DNA of 56,355 nt from DASZHJ01 sp035581425 (GTDB lineage Bacteria > Pseudomonadota > Alphaproteobacteria > ATCC43930 > CGMCC-115725): contig DATJVP010000103.1 of NCBI GenBank assembly GCA_035581425.1, positions 1-56,355 on the forward strand. The letters run 5' to 3'. Within the stretch, counting starts at the first letter, position 1. Each line of letters starts with the position of its first letter. The notes beneath the pieces are model-generated. The model was not told where the DNA came from. It worked only from the letters and a program-made list of their open reading frames with translations, and did no database searches. The translations under genes and the position numbers were made by a program. This document shows positions 33,972 through 41,995 of this stretch, piece after piece.

Positions 33972-34820
33972 TCAGCCGAGCCGCTTCTCCCCCTCGGCGC
34001 TTCTTCCCGTCAGTTCAGCGCGTCTCCGCCACTCGATGAGCTGATAGACTCCGAGAACGCTGAACGTCACGGCCAGCATGACGGTACCGATGGCATTGAC
34101 CTCGGGCGTCAGCTCGAATTGCAGCATGGAGAAGACGAGAACCGGCATCGGCTGCTCGCGGGCGGTCGACCAGAACATCGAGCCGACGACCTCGTCGAAG
34201 CTAACCTTGAAGGCGATGAGCGCGGCGCCCACGATAGCGGGCAGCATCAGCGGCAGCGTGATCTCTCGCAGGGTTTGCATCGGCGTCGCGCCGAGGTTTG
34301 CGGCGGCGTCTTCCAGCGAACGGTCGAAGCCATAGAGCCGCGCGCTAACAATCGAGAAGACATAGGGCAGGATTAGCACGGAATGGCCGATGACGAGCGC
34401 GAGCGTGCCGCGCGGGATGCGCAAAAGTACGAAGAGGATGAGGAGCGCAACCGATATGATGATCTCGGGCACGACGATCGGAGCGTAGAGCGCCGCCTGC
34501 AAAGCTGCTTTGCCGCGCATCCGCCCACGCACCAAGCCAAATGCCGCCAGGCTGCCAAGGAGAACAGCCATCGCGGAGGCAAGGATGCCGAGGACGATGC
34601 TGAATCGGAGCGCCGCCAAGACCGGAGCATTTCGCACGAGATGCTCGTACCAGCGCAACGTGAAATGTCCGAAGTCGATGACGCTGATGTTCTCGCTGAA
34701 GCTCAGTAGCACAACCGCAACGATCGGCAGGAAGAGGAAGACGTATATCGCAGCGACAACGGCCCTGAGCGCCGCCCGTCCGCCCACACCTGGGGGGCGC
34801 CGCTGCGCACGGCCTCTCAT
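33972..34820 (-). CDS. ABC importer D, PotC-type permease
   Basis: 282-residue membrane subunit. After a basic N-terminus, membrane segments alternate with FSENISVIDFGHFTLRWYEHL. The EAA loop is SLEDAAANLGATPMQTLREITLPLMLP, and KVSFDEVVGSMFW is the family signature. ATG at 34820 overlaps the PotB stop (ATGA at 34817-34820), which is stronger evidence than the longer frame to 34928. Together with 34817-35683 it forms the channel of importer D. Confidence 0.92.
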   Translation of the reverse strand: MRGRAQRRPPGVGGRAALRAVVAAIYVFLFLPIVAVVLLSFSENISVIDFGHFTLRWYEHLVRNAPVLAALRFSIVLGILASAMAVLLGSLAAFGLVRGRMRGKAALQAALYAPIVVPEIIISVALLILFVLLRIPRGTLALVIGHSVLILPYVFSIVSARLYGFDRSLEDAAANLGATPMQTLREITLPLMLPAIVGAALIAFKVSFDEVVGSMFWSTAREQPMPVLVFSMLQFELTPEVNAIGTVMLAVTFSVLGVYQLIEWRRRAELTGRSAEGEKRLG

Positions 34821-35683
34821 CGCGCCGGTCCCCAGAGGCGATCGAGCCCGACCAGCCGGTTGAAACACGCGAGCAAGACCAGAACGAGGCCCAGCAATAC
34901 CATCGAGAGCGCGGCGCCGAACGGCCAATCGAACGCCTCCATGAATTGCCCCTGAATGAGATTGGCGATCATGAGCGTGCGCTCGGAGCCGAGCAGTGCG
35001 GGGGTGATAAACGAGCCGAATCCTAGAATGAAGGTGAGAAGCGCGCCGGCCGCTACGCCGGGTAGGCTGAGCGGCAGGACGACCTCGAGGCAGGCGCGGA
35101 GCGGGGACGATCCGAGATTTGCCGCTGCCTCGACGAGTCGCCGATCCAACCGCTCAAGCGTCGCGTAGATAGGCATGACCATGAAGGGAATGAGGACGTG
35201 CACGAGGCCGATCACCACGGCGAACTCGTTGTAGAGCAGCTTGAGCGGTTGGTCGATGACACCGATTTGCAGCAGGAGCCGGTTGAGAACTCCGGTGTCC
35301 GCCAGAATGGCCACCCAGGCGAAGTTTTTGACGAGGATGCTGCACCACCACGGTATGATCAGGAGCACGAAAAGTGTCACCCGCCAGCGTGTCGCCACCA
35401 GCGCGAGGTAGTAGGCAACGGGATAAGCGACCAGAAGTGTCGCAATCGTGACGATTACGGCGATGCGGAGCGAGCGCAGAATCGCCCAGACGTAAAGGGT
35501 CGAATCGCCGATGCGAGAATAATTTTCGGCCGAAAGGCCGAACTCGATCCCGCCTCCGGGCTCGCGGGTCGCGAGGCTGTAGGCAAACACCGCGATCATG
35601 GGCAGCAGGAAGAACACGCCGAGCCACGCGAGCGGAGGCGCCAGTGCCGCCCATCCGGTTCTTGGAGTTTGACGGCGTTTCAT
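34817..35683 (-). CDS. ABC importer D, PotB-type permease
   Basis: 288-residue membrane subunit. The first membrane segment is near residue 15. The EAA loop LVEAAANLGSSPLRACLEVVLPLSLPG and SFITPALLGSERT are clear. ATG at 35683 overlaps the ATPase stop by 4 bp and its own stop overlaps the next permease by 4 bp, so ATPase, PotB and PotC are translated as a coupled set. Confidence 0.92.
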   Translation of the reverse strand: MKRRQTPRTGWAALAPPLAWLGVFFLLPMIAVFAYSLATREPGGGIEFGLSAENYSRIGDSTLYVWAILRSLRIAVIVTIATLLVAYPVAYYLALVATRWRVTLFVLLIIPWWCSILVKNFAWVAILADTGVLNRLLLQIGVIDQPLKLLYNEFAVVIGLVHVLIPFMVMPIYATLERLDRRLVEAAANLGSSPLRACLEVVLPLSLPGVAAGALLTFILGFGSFITPALLGSERTLMIANLIQGQFMEAFDWPFGAALSMVLLGLVLVLLACFNRLVGLDRLWGPAR

Positions 35684-36810
35684 TGCCGTCCGCTCGCGGA
35701 ATCGATTGAACCCGCGGAATAGGCAAGTGCTGCATCGGCGGTCCAGCCGAAATGCACCTGCGCCCCATTCTCAGCCCAAACCGGCGGTGCACCCGCTAGA
35801 TCTGCGATGACGACGCGTTCGATGGCTCCTACCTTCAGATAGAGCCGTGTGGTGGCTCCGAGAAAAGAGCGCTCCGAGACGGTGGCGGCGAACCAGTCGC
35901 CATCCACTTGAGGCACGCGGGCGAGCCCAATGGCCTCGGCGCGGACCAAGACCATTACGGCGTCGCCGGGCTGCGGTGGGCATTCGGGCTCCGCAGGCTG
36001 CGCCGCAGCAGTGGCGGCCCCGTCGAAGAGGCGAATACGCAAGCGCCCGTCCGGCTCGACGGCGGCGACCACAGCCTCAAGGAGATTCGACTCACCGATA
36101 AAATCGCCGACAAAGGCCGAACGCGGAGCGCGATAGATCTCCTCGGGCGGTCCAGTCTGCTCGACACGGCCGCGGTTGAGGACGATGACCGTATCGGACA
36201 TGGACATCGCCTCCTCTTGGTCGTGCGTGACGTAGATTGTGGTGATCCCGGTGGTACGCTGTAGACGTTTCAATTCATACCGCATCGCCTTGCGCAATTT
36301 GAGATCGAGAGCGCCGAGCGGCTCGTCGAGCAGAAGAACCTCTGGCTTCAGCACCAGGGCGCGAGCAAGCGCCACGCGCTGCTGCTGGCCGCCGGAGAGT
36401 TGCTGCGGATGGCGCTCCTCGAACCCCTGGAGCCCGACCATGGCGAGTGCGTCTTTCGCCCATGCCGCAATCTCGGCAGGCGTCCCGAGCTTGCGCATGC
36501 GCAGGCCGAACATGACGTTCTGCAATACGGTGCGGTGGGGAAAGAGCGCGTAGCCCTGGAACACCATCGCGAGATTCCGGCGGTATGCCGGCAAGTCGAG
36601 GCAGCTCTGGCCGGCAATACGTACATCGCCCTCGTCTGGAAACTCGAATCCGGCGATGGTGCGGAGCAGCGTGGTCTTGCCGCAGCCCGAGGGGCCCAGC
36701 AGCGTACAGAACTCACCGCGATTGACGGAGAATGATACGTCATCCACCGCGAGCGTATTGCCGAACCGCTTGCTAACGCCGGCCAGCTCAATGATCGCCT
36801 GGCGGTTCAT
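35680..36810 (-). CDS. ABC importer D, PotA-type ATPase
   Basis: 376-residue ATPase. Walker A GPSGCGKTT (with Cys for the usual Ser/Gly), LSGGQQQR, LLLDEPLGALD and VTHDQEEA are in order, with a TOBE-like C-terminal domain. ATG at 36810, 34 bp after the binding-protein stop, leads the set binding protein-ATPase-PotB-PotC-DapA-like. This is the order that importer A would have if its ATPase gene were not inverted. Confidence 0.93.
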   Translation of the reverse strand: MNRQAIIELAGVSKRFGNTLAVDDVSFSVNRGEFCTLLGPSGCGKTTLLRTIAGFEFPDEGDVRIAGQSCLDLPAYRRNLAMVFQGYALFPHRTVLQNVMFGLRMRKLGTPAEIAAWAKDALAMVGLQGFEERHPQQLSGGQQQRVALARALVLKPEVLLLDEPLGALDLKLRKAMRYELKRLQRTTGITTIYVTHDQEEAMSMSDTVIVLNRGRVEQTGPPEEIYRAPRSAFVGDFIGESNLLEAVVAAVEPDGRLRIRLFDGAATAAAQPAEPECPPQPGDAVMVLVRAEAIGLARVPQVDGDWFAATVSERSFLGATTRLYLKVGAIERVVIADLAGAPPVWAENGAQVHFGWTADAALAYSAGSIDSASGRQ

Positions 36811-36844
36811 GCCAATTCGCCGGGAGCGTCGCTATCCGCCGCTC

Positions 36845-37984
36845 TCAGGATGACATGATCTCCTTCACCTTGTCGTTCCACTTGCCGACGTTGGTGTCCC
36901 AGTAGACGGGATCGGCGAGCGTCGCTCCCTTGAACTCGCCGGTCGGGTCGTAATCCGGGATCGTGTCCTTGATCTCCTGCGTGGGCTGTACGTTCCGAGT
37001 GCCGACGGCAAATCCGAAGGCGAGCGAGGCGGCTGTCGCAATTTCCGGCCGATAGAAGAAATCGATGAACTTCTCGGCCGCAAGGCGATTGCGGGTGCCC
37101 TTCGAGATCAAGAGCAGATCGGCATTGAGATGCCAGCCCTCCTTCGGCAGCACGAAGCGGACATCGAGGCCGCGGCGCTTCAAGGCGACCGTGCGGCCGC
37201 CGTTGAACGGCGATATCGTGATCGTCTCGTTGACGAAAAGCTCCTGGCCCTCGGCGAGATTGCCGTAGTAGCGGCCCACGACCTTGCGCTGCTCCGCGAG
37301 AGCCTTCCAGATCGCGTCGAGGTCCTTAAAGTTGTTCATGTCCTGGTGGGTGTAGAAACCCGCATTGAGCATCATCCACTGCGTGATGCTGAAAATGCCG
37401 AGCTTCCCGGTGAATTCGGGATTCCAGAGATCCGCGACGCTATTGATCTCGCGCTTGATGAACTTCGCGTTGTAGGTGATGCCGCGTGCGACGTATTGGC
37501 CGGGCGCGCCATGCACGTCGGAGCCGGGATCCCACGGTACGGTGTGGTCCAGCTTGTTGAAGATGGGCAGCACGGTCTTGAGATTTGGGATGTTCTCAAC
37601 GCGTAGGGGTTCGACCAGGTTTTGCTTGATCGCAGAATACGAGAAGGAGAGGTCGTTGAAGCAGAGATCGATATCAGGAGCGCCACCCATCGTCGCGGCG
37701 CGCAGCTTGGTCAGCATCTCCGCTTGGTTGCCCGTGACACCCATGGTCACGCGAACTCCGTACTCCTTCTGGAAGGGCTCGACGACCGTCGTGCGCACAG
37801 CGTCGGCGAAGGAGCCGCCCCAGGTCGTGATGACGAGTTCGTTTGTCATCTTGTCCTGCGCGAATGCCGGGCTGGGCATCAGGAAATTGGCCGCCGTGAA
37901 TCCCGTGAGAGCGCCGCCTGCGCGCAGCACGTCCCTCCGCGAGAAGCTCCGTCGCGAGGGGCGATCGGTTGGCGAACTCGTCAT
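36845..37984 (-). CDS. ABC importer D, PotD-type periplasmic binding protein (Tat signal)
   Basis: 379-residue binding protein (COG0687-like). The Tat signal is SFSRRDVLRAGGALTGF, with probable cleavage after PSPAFAQ. The mature part starts NELVITTWGGSFADAVRT. ATG at 37984 has a GGGAGG ribosome site; the frame continues to 38038 but that start has none. It is first gene of the importer D operon, and its promoter must lie in the 191-bp gap shared with the enolase-superfamily gene at 38176, which contains an inverted repeat. Confidence 0.91.
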   Translation of the reverse strand: MTSSPTDRPSRRSFSRRDVLRAGGALTGFTAANFLMPSPAFAQDKMTNELVITTWGGSFADAVRTTVVEPFQKEYGVRVTMGVTGNQAEMLTKLRAATMGGAPDIDLCFNDLSFSYSAIKQNLVEPLRVENIPNLKTVLPIFNKLDHTVPWDPGSDVHGAPGQYVARGITYNAKFIKREINSVADLWNPEFTGKLGIFSITQWMMLNAGFYTHQDMNNFKDLDAIWKALAEQRKVVGRYYGNLAEGQELFVNETITISPFNGGRTVALKRRGLDVRFVLPKEGWHLNADLLLISKGTRNRLAAEKFIDFFYRPEIATAASLAFGFAVGTRNVQPTQEIKDTIPDYDPTGEFKGATLADPVYWDTNVGKWNDKVKEIMSS

Positions 37985-38026
37985 GCGATTTCCTCCCGTT
38001 GAGGTTGCACAGGCGCGGGTTAGAGC

Positions 38027-38047
38027 ACTAATCTGCACCCTATTAGT
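38027..38047. promoter_or_regulatory. Inverted repeat ACTAAT-N9-ATTAGT, candidate operator
   Basis: Perfect 6-bp arms separated by 9 bp in an AT-rich island of the 191-bp divergent gap between importer D and the enolase-superfamily gene. Arm centres are 15 bp apart. The position suits a site co-regulating both transcription units. The regulator is unknown; the GntR at 44640 is a possible candidate. Confidence 0.4.
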
Positions 38048-38175
38048 TAAATGCTATTGGCCATTGCTTCACCACGTCAAGTTCAGCCGCGGTATTGCAA
38101 GCATTCGTTGAAGGGCAGGTGGCTTGTGTCTGGCAAAGAGGAGTGACACTCTCGCAGGCCGAGCGGAGCGGCAGG

Positions 38176-39369
38176 ATGCACATCAGTTCGATTGCGGCAT
38201 TTCCCGTCAAGTTCGACGAGGGCGATTTCTTCGGCGGCAAAGGCGCCTTTACGCCCAAATCCGCTGCGGCGGGCCCCTATCTAGTACAGCCGGGATGGCG
38301 CGGCATTTATTCGCCGCGCATCGAGAGCATGATCGTTCGCGTCGAGACCGATGCGGGGCTCGTTGGCTACGGCGAGGGCCAGTCTCCGATCGCGCCCGAA
38401 GTGAGCGCCACGATCGTCCGCCGCATCATTGCGCCGACGCTCGTGGGTCGCGATCCCCGGGCGACACGCGTTCTCCGCCGCGAGATGTATGATCTCATGA
38501 ACCTTCGCGGCCACACCGGCGGCTTCATGCTCGATGCGATCGCGGCCGTCGACACCGCGCTCTGGGACATTGCTGGCAAGGCCGCCGGCCTCCCGATCCA
38601 CCGTCTGCTCGGCGGGCCATGCCGTGAAGAAATTCCCGTTTACGTCTCGGGAATTCGCGGTGAGTCGCTCTCGGATAAGCTCGCTACCATGCGCGACTTC
38701 ATGGCGCAGGGCTTCCATGCATTCAAGCTCTTTGGCGGATTCGGTGTCAAGGAGGACGCCGAGATGGTGGAGGCGCTGATCGCAGGCGCGGGTGGAAAGG
38801 CGCAGGTAGCGATGGACGCCCTCTGGAAATACGACATCAACGACGCGCACCGCCTTGGCCGCATGCTCGATCGCGCGGGGGCGATGTGGTTCGAGGCACC
38901 ATGCGAGCCCGAGGACCTCCGCGGCACCGCCGAGCTCGCGCGGGCCCTGGACATGCCGATCGCTGTCGGCGAGGCGCTGCGCAGCCGCCTCGAATTCCTG
39001 CCATGGCTCGAGGCGCGCGCAATCGACCTCGCGCAGCCTGACATCGGTCGGTGCGGTATTTCCGAAGGCATGGCGATCGTCGATCTCGCAGAGACCTTCC
39101 ACATTCCCGTTGCCTTGCACATGGGGATCGCGTCACCGATCATGATCGCGGCATCGCTGCAGATTGCTGCCGCTGCGCGGCAGGTGAGCCTGCTGGAGTA
39201 TCAGCCTGTCGTCCTGGGTGTTGCGAACCGGCTATTGACATCGCCGATCCAATGCGAGGGCGGCCGCATGCACGTTCCTTCAGGTGCAGGGCTCGGCATC
39301 GAGATCGACGACGTGGTGCTCCGACGCTTGACCGCGAAGCCCTCTGGCGAAGGGTATCAGGGCGCATGA
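38176..39369 (+). CDS. Enolase-superfamily (mandelate racemase/muconate lactonising) enzyme 1
   Basis: 397-residue enolase-superfamily enzyme. Metal ligands look like D214 (VAMDALW), E240 (WFEAP) and E266 (VGEAL). K184 lies in AFKLFGG, where the second lysine of K-x-K is Phe186. D289 (QPDIGR) and H315 (LHMGIAS) would form a His-Asp general-base dyad. The pattern fits acid-sugar-type dehydratases or epimerases rather than muconate cycloisomerases. ATG at 38176; the longer frame from 38095 is unlikely. Its stop overlaps the next start (ATGA at 39366-39369), coupling it to the dioxygenase gene. Confidence 0.9.
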   Translation: MHISSIAAFPVKFDEGDFFGGKGAFTPKSAAAGPYLVQPGWRGIYSPRIESMIVRVETDAGLVGYGEGQSPIAPEVSATIVRRIIAPTLVGRDPRATRVLRREMYDLMNLRGHTGGFMLDAIAAVDTALWDIAGKAAGLPIHRLLGGPCREEIPVYVSGIRGESLSDKLATMRDFMAQGFHAFKLFGGFGVKEDAEMVEALIAGAGGKAQVAMDALWKYDINDAHRLGRMLDRAGAMWFEAPCEPEDLRGTAELARALDMPIAVGEALRSRLEFLPWLEARAIDLAQPDIGRCGISEGMAIVDLAETFHIPVALHMGIASPIMIAASLQIAAAARQVSLLEYQPVVLGVANRLLTSPIQCEGGRMHVPSGAGLGIEIDDVVLRRLTAKPSGEGYQGA

Positions 39370-40283
39370 CGATCTCCGTCCGACCGCTTCACCCGAGCTT
39401 CGTAGCGCAGATCGATGGCATCGATCTGCGCGAGCTGCCTTCCTCCGACACCGTGACGGAACTGGTGGCGGCGATTGACCGGTACGCGGTGCTGGTCTTC
39501 CCGGGCCAGGAGATCGACGACGAGCAGCAGCTCGCCTTCGGCGCCTGCTTTGGGCCGCTGGAGAGCGCGACGTTCATTCATCTCAAAGACCGCGATCACC
39601 GGCGGCGGCATCGACAGATCAATTACGTCACCAACTTGGGGCCCGATGGTCAACTTCTCCCGCAGGACGACCGCGTTCGAATGTACCAGCTCGGGAACCG
39701 TCTGTGGCATACTGATAGCTCGTTCAAATCGATCCCGGGCCGCTATTCGCTGCTGCACGGCCGCATCGTTCCGCCCGAGGGCGGCGAGACCGAGTTCGCG
39801 GATCTCCGTGCCGCATACGATGCTTTGCCCGAGGCGATGAAGGCGAAGCTCGAGGGATTGGTCGCGCCGCATTCGCTTCAGCACACGAATCGACAGCTCG
39901 GCTTACCCGACTTCTCACCGGAGGAGCAGGCCGCAATGCCGCCGGCGCTCCGTCCCCTGGTCCATCGCCTCCCCGGCTCCGGGCGCAAAACGCTCTACCT
40001 CGCCTCGCACGCCATGTACATCAAGGGTTGGCCCGTTCCGGAGGGGCGCGTACTGCTCAACGACCTGATCGAGTTCGCGACGCAGGCCGATTTCGTCCAT
40101 CGACACCAGTGGCGACGCGGGGATCTCGTGATGTGGGACAATCGCTGCACGATGCACCGCGTGCGCGCGTTCGACGATGTGAAATACCGCCGCGAACTGC
40201 GCCGTGTCATGGTGCAGGACGTTGGCCGCAGTCTGAATGGCGCTCCCATGCTCGCGACCGTTACGAGGGAGGCGCCCCCTTGA
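39366..40283 (+). CDS. TauD/TfdA-family Fe(II)/2-oxoglutarate dioxygenase
   Basis: 305-residue non-haem iron oxygenase. The iron triad is H115 and D117 (LWHTDSSF) plus distal H264 (CTMHRVRAFD), and R275 or R276 would bind 2-oxoglutarate. Relatives hydroxylate taurine, 2,4-D or alpha-keto-linked substrates, releasing sulfite or other groups. ATG at 39366 overlaps the enolase-superfamily stop, and its own TGA overlaps the TTG start of the PhyH gene. The substrate is unknown. Confidence 0.92.
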   Translation: MTISVRPLHPSFVAQIDGIDLRELPSSDTVTELVAAIDRYAVLVFPGQEIDDEQQLAFGACFGPLESATFIHLKDRDHRRRHRQINYVTNLGPDGQLLPQDDRVRMYQLGNRLWHTDSSFKSIPGRYSLLHGRIVPPEGGETEFADLRAAYDALPEAMKAKLEGLVAPHSLQHTNRQLGLPDFSPEEQAAMPPALRPLVHRLPGSGRKTLYLASHAMYIKGWPVPEGRVLLNDLIEFATQADFVHRHQWRRGDLVMWDNRCTMHRVRAFDDVKYRRELRRVMVQDVGRSLNGAPMLATVTREAPP

Positions 40284-41161
40284 TCGGCGCGATCGATGTC
40301 GAGGCATACGAGCGCGACGGCTATCTCGTCGTTCCGGGCATTCTGAATTCTGCCGAGGTCGGGCGTCTGAGGCGAGTGACGGACGAATTTCTCGAGCGCT
40401 CCCGAACGGTAACCGCGCACACGGAGATGTTCGATCTCGAGGACGGACACACACCGTCGGAACCGAGGCTGCGCCGTATCATATCGCCGCATCGCTGGCA
40501 CGCCGCCTATTCCGAGATCGTCAGGCACCCAGGGATAATCGCTGCCTTGCGCGCCCTCTGGGGCCCCAATATCCGCTTCGACCAATCGAAGCTAAACATG
40601 AAATCGGGTGAATTCGGCTCACCCGTCGAATGGCATCAGGACTGGGCCTTCTACCCGCATACAAACGACGACCTCGCCGCGGTCGGAATAATGATAGACG
40701 ACTTCGATCGCGAGAATGGCCCCATGCTGGTCTTGCCGGGGAGTCATAGGGGGCCGATTTACGATCACCACACCCGAGGGCATTTCTGTGGGGCCATCGA
40801 TATCAGTCGAGCCGATCTCGATGTATCGCGCGCTGTGCCGTGCTTGGGTCGGGCAGGCTCGATCACGATCCATCATGCGCGGCTCGTGCACGGCTCTGAC
40901 ACCAACCGTTCGAGCCGGCCGCGGCGATTTCTTCTGCATCAATATCGGGCGGCCGATGCGTGGCCCTTGATACGGCGGCCTGAGACTTGGGAAAGCTGGA
41001 CCGAGCTACTTGTCTCGGGAGAAGAGACGTTGATGCCGCGCTTGACCCCGGTACCCGTGCGCCTGCCGCTTCCGACAGCCGAGTATCAGGGGTCGATTTA
41101 CGAGAACCAGCGGCGTCTGCAAGCACGCTATTTCGCGGGGCCCTCCGCGACCCCTCAATAG
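40280..41161 (+). CDS. Phytanoyl-CoA dioxygenase (PhyH)-family Fe(II)/2-oxoglutarate oxygenase
   Basis: 293-residue PhyH-family oxygenase (relatives include ectoine hydroxylase). DGYLVVPGIL is the usual N-terminal start. Iron ligands are H119 and D121 (EWHQDWAFYPH) and distal H204 (LVHGSDTNRS), with a nearby Arg for 2-oxoglutarate. The start is TTG at 40280, overlapping the TauD stop (TTGA) and preceded by GAGGGAGG; no ATG fits. It is a second 2-oxoglutarate oxygenase in the same coupled unit, so two successive hydroxylations are likely. Confidence 0.9.
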   Translation: MIGAIDVEAYERDGYLVVPGILNSAEVGRLRRVTDEFLERSRTVTAHTEMFDLEDGHTPSEPRLRRIISPHRWHAAYSEIVRHPGIIAALRALWGPNIRFDQSKLNMKSGEFGSPVEWHQDWAFYPHTNDDLAAVGIMIDDFDRENGPMLVLPGSHRGPIYDHHTRGHFCGAIDISRADLDVSRAVPCLGRAGSITIHHARLVHGSDTNRSSRPRRFLLHQYRAADAWPLIRRPETWESWTELLVSGEETLMPRLTPVPVRLPLPTAEYQGSIYENQRRLQARYFAGPSATPQ

Positions 41162-41226
41162 GGGCCGCCGCGGTTTCACCCTATGACCTGCGGGGCAGGG
41201 CTTCCCGAAGATCGGGGGATGGAGCC

Positions 41227-41964
41227 GTGATTGCCGTCGCGTCCGTTGCCCTTTTCTCCGGACTCCTCATCGGCAGTATCGGAATCGGCGGGGTCGTCCT
41301 CGTGCCCGCGCTCACTCTGATGGGCATCGAAATTCACGAAGCCGTCGCCGCAAGCCTCTTCTCGTTTGTCTTCAGCGGAATTGTCGCGACGGCAGTCTAT
41401 TCATGGCGTGGCTCCATTGATCTTCGCCCGGCTTTGCGGATCGGGCTTGGCGCATTGCCGGGCGCCTATGGAGGATCAGTCATTGCCGGCATGATCGGCG
41501 CCGCCGGTCTTCAAATGATTGTCGGAAGCGCGGTTGTCGCTGCCGGCATCCGCACCCTGCGGCCATCCCTGCTGGGAGCGGGTCCCGATCGATCGCTTGA
41601 TGTAATTCCGCTCATCTCCATTGGCTTTGGTGTTGGCGTAATTTCTGCCATGACCGGAACTGGTGGAGCGCTCCTCCTCATGCCTCTCCTCATGATTTTG
41701 CGCGCGCCGCTGCTTCTTGCCATCGGTCTGGCACAGGTCGTCCAGCTGCCCATCGCCGTCGCCTCTTCTCTCGGCAATCTGATTGCGGGCACGCTGGACA
41801 CGCGGCTTGCGGCTGAGGTTACCGTCGGTGTTGCGATTGGAACACTCGGTGGCGCGATGGCAAGCAACATGATTCCGAAATGGCTGCTGACTCGCGCAGT
41901 CGGCCTCGCATTGCTGTCTGTGGGCATTCTTCTGATCGCGCAGTCGACGCGCGCGCTGATTTAA
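41227..41964 (+). CDS. TSUP-family (TauE/SafE-like) membrane exporter
   Basis: 245-residue polytopic membrane protein. The N-terminal GLLIGSIGIGGVVLVPAL and the internal repeat GVGVISAMTGTGGALLLMPLL are the two glycine-rich halves of the TSUP family (putative sulfite/organosulfonate exporters). About seven or eight membrane segments are visible. GTG at 41227 begins right before the first segment; the longer frame overlaps the PhyH gene. It lies 65 bp after the PhyH gene on the same strand. Export of sulfite or a sulfonate would fit the TauD-like neighbour but is unproven. Confidence 0.87.
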   Translation: MIAVASVALFSGLLIGSIGIGGVVLVPALTLMGIEIHEAVAASLFSFVFSGIVATAVYSWRGSIDLRPALRIGLGALPGAYGGSVIAGMIGAAGLQMIVGSAVVAAGIRTLRPSLLGAGPDRSLDVIPLISIGFGVGVISAMTGTGGALLLMPLLMILRAPLLLAIGLAQVVQLPIAVASSLGNLIAGTLDTRLAAEVTVGVAIGTLGGAMASNMIPKWLLTRAVGLALLSVGILLIAQSTRALI

Positions 41965-41995
41965 AGCGAGATGAACCAGGCTGAGACCCAGCTGG

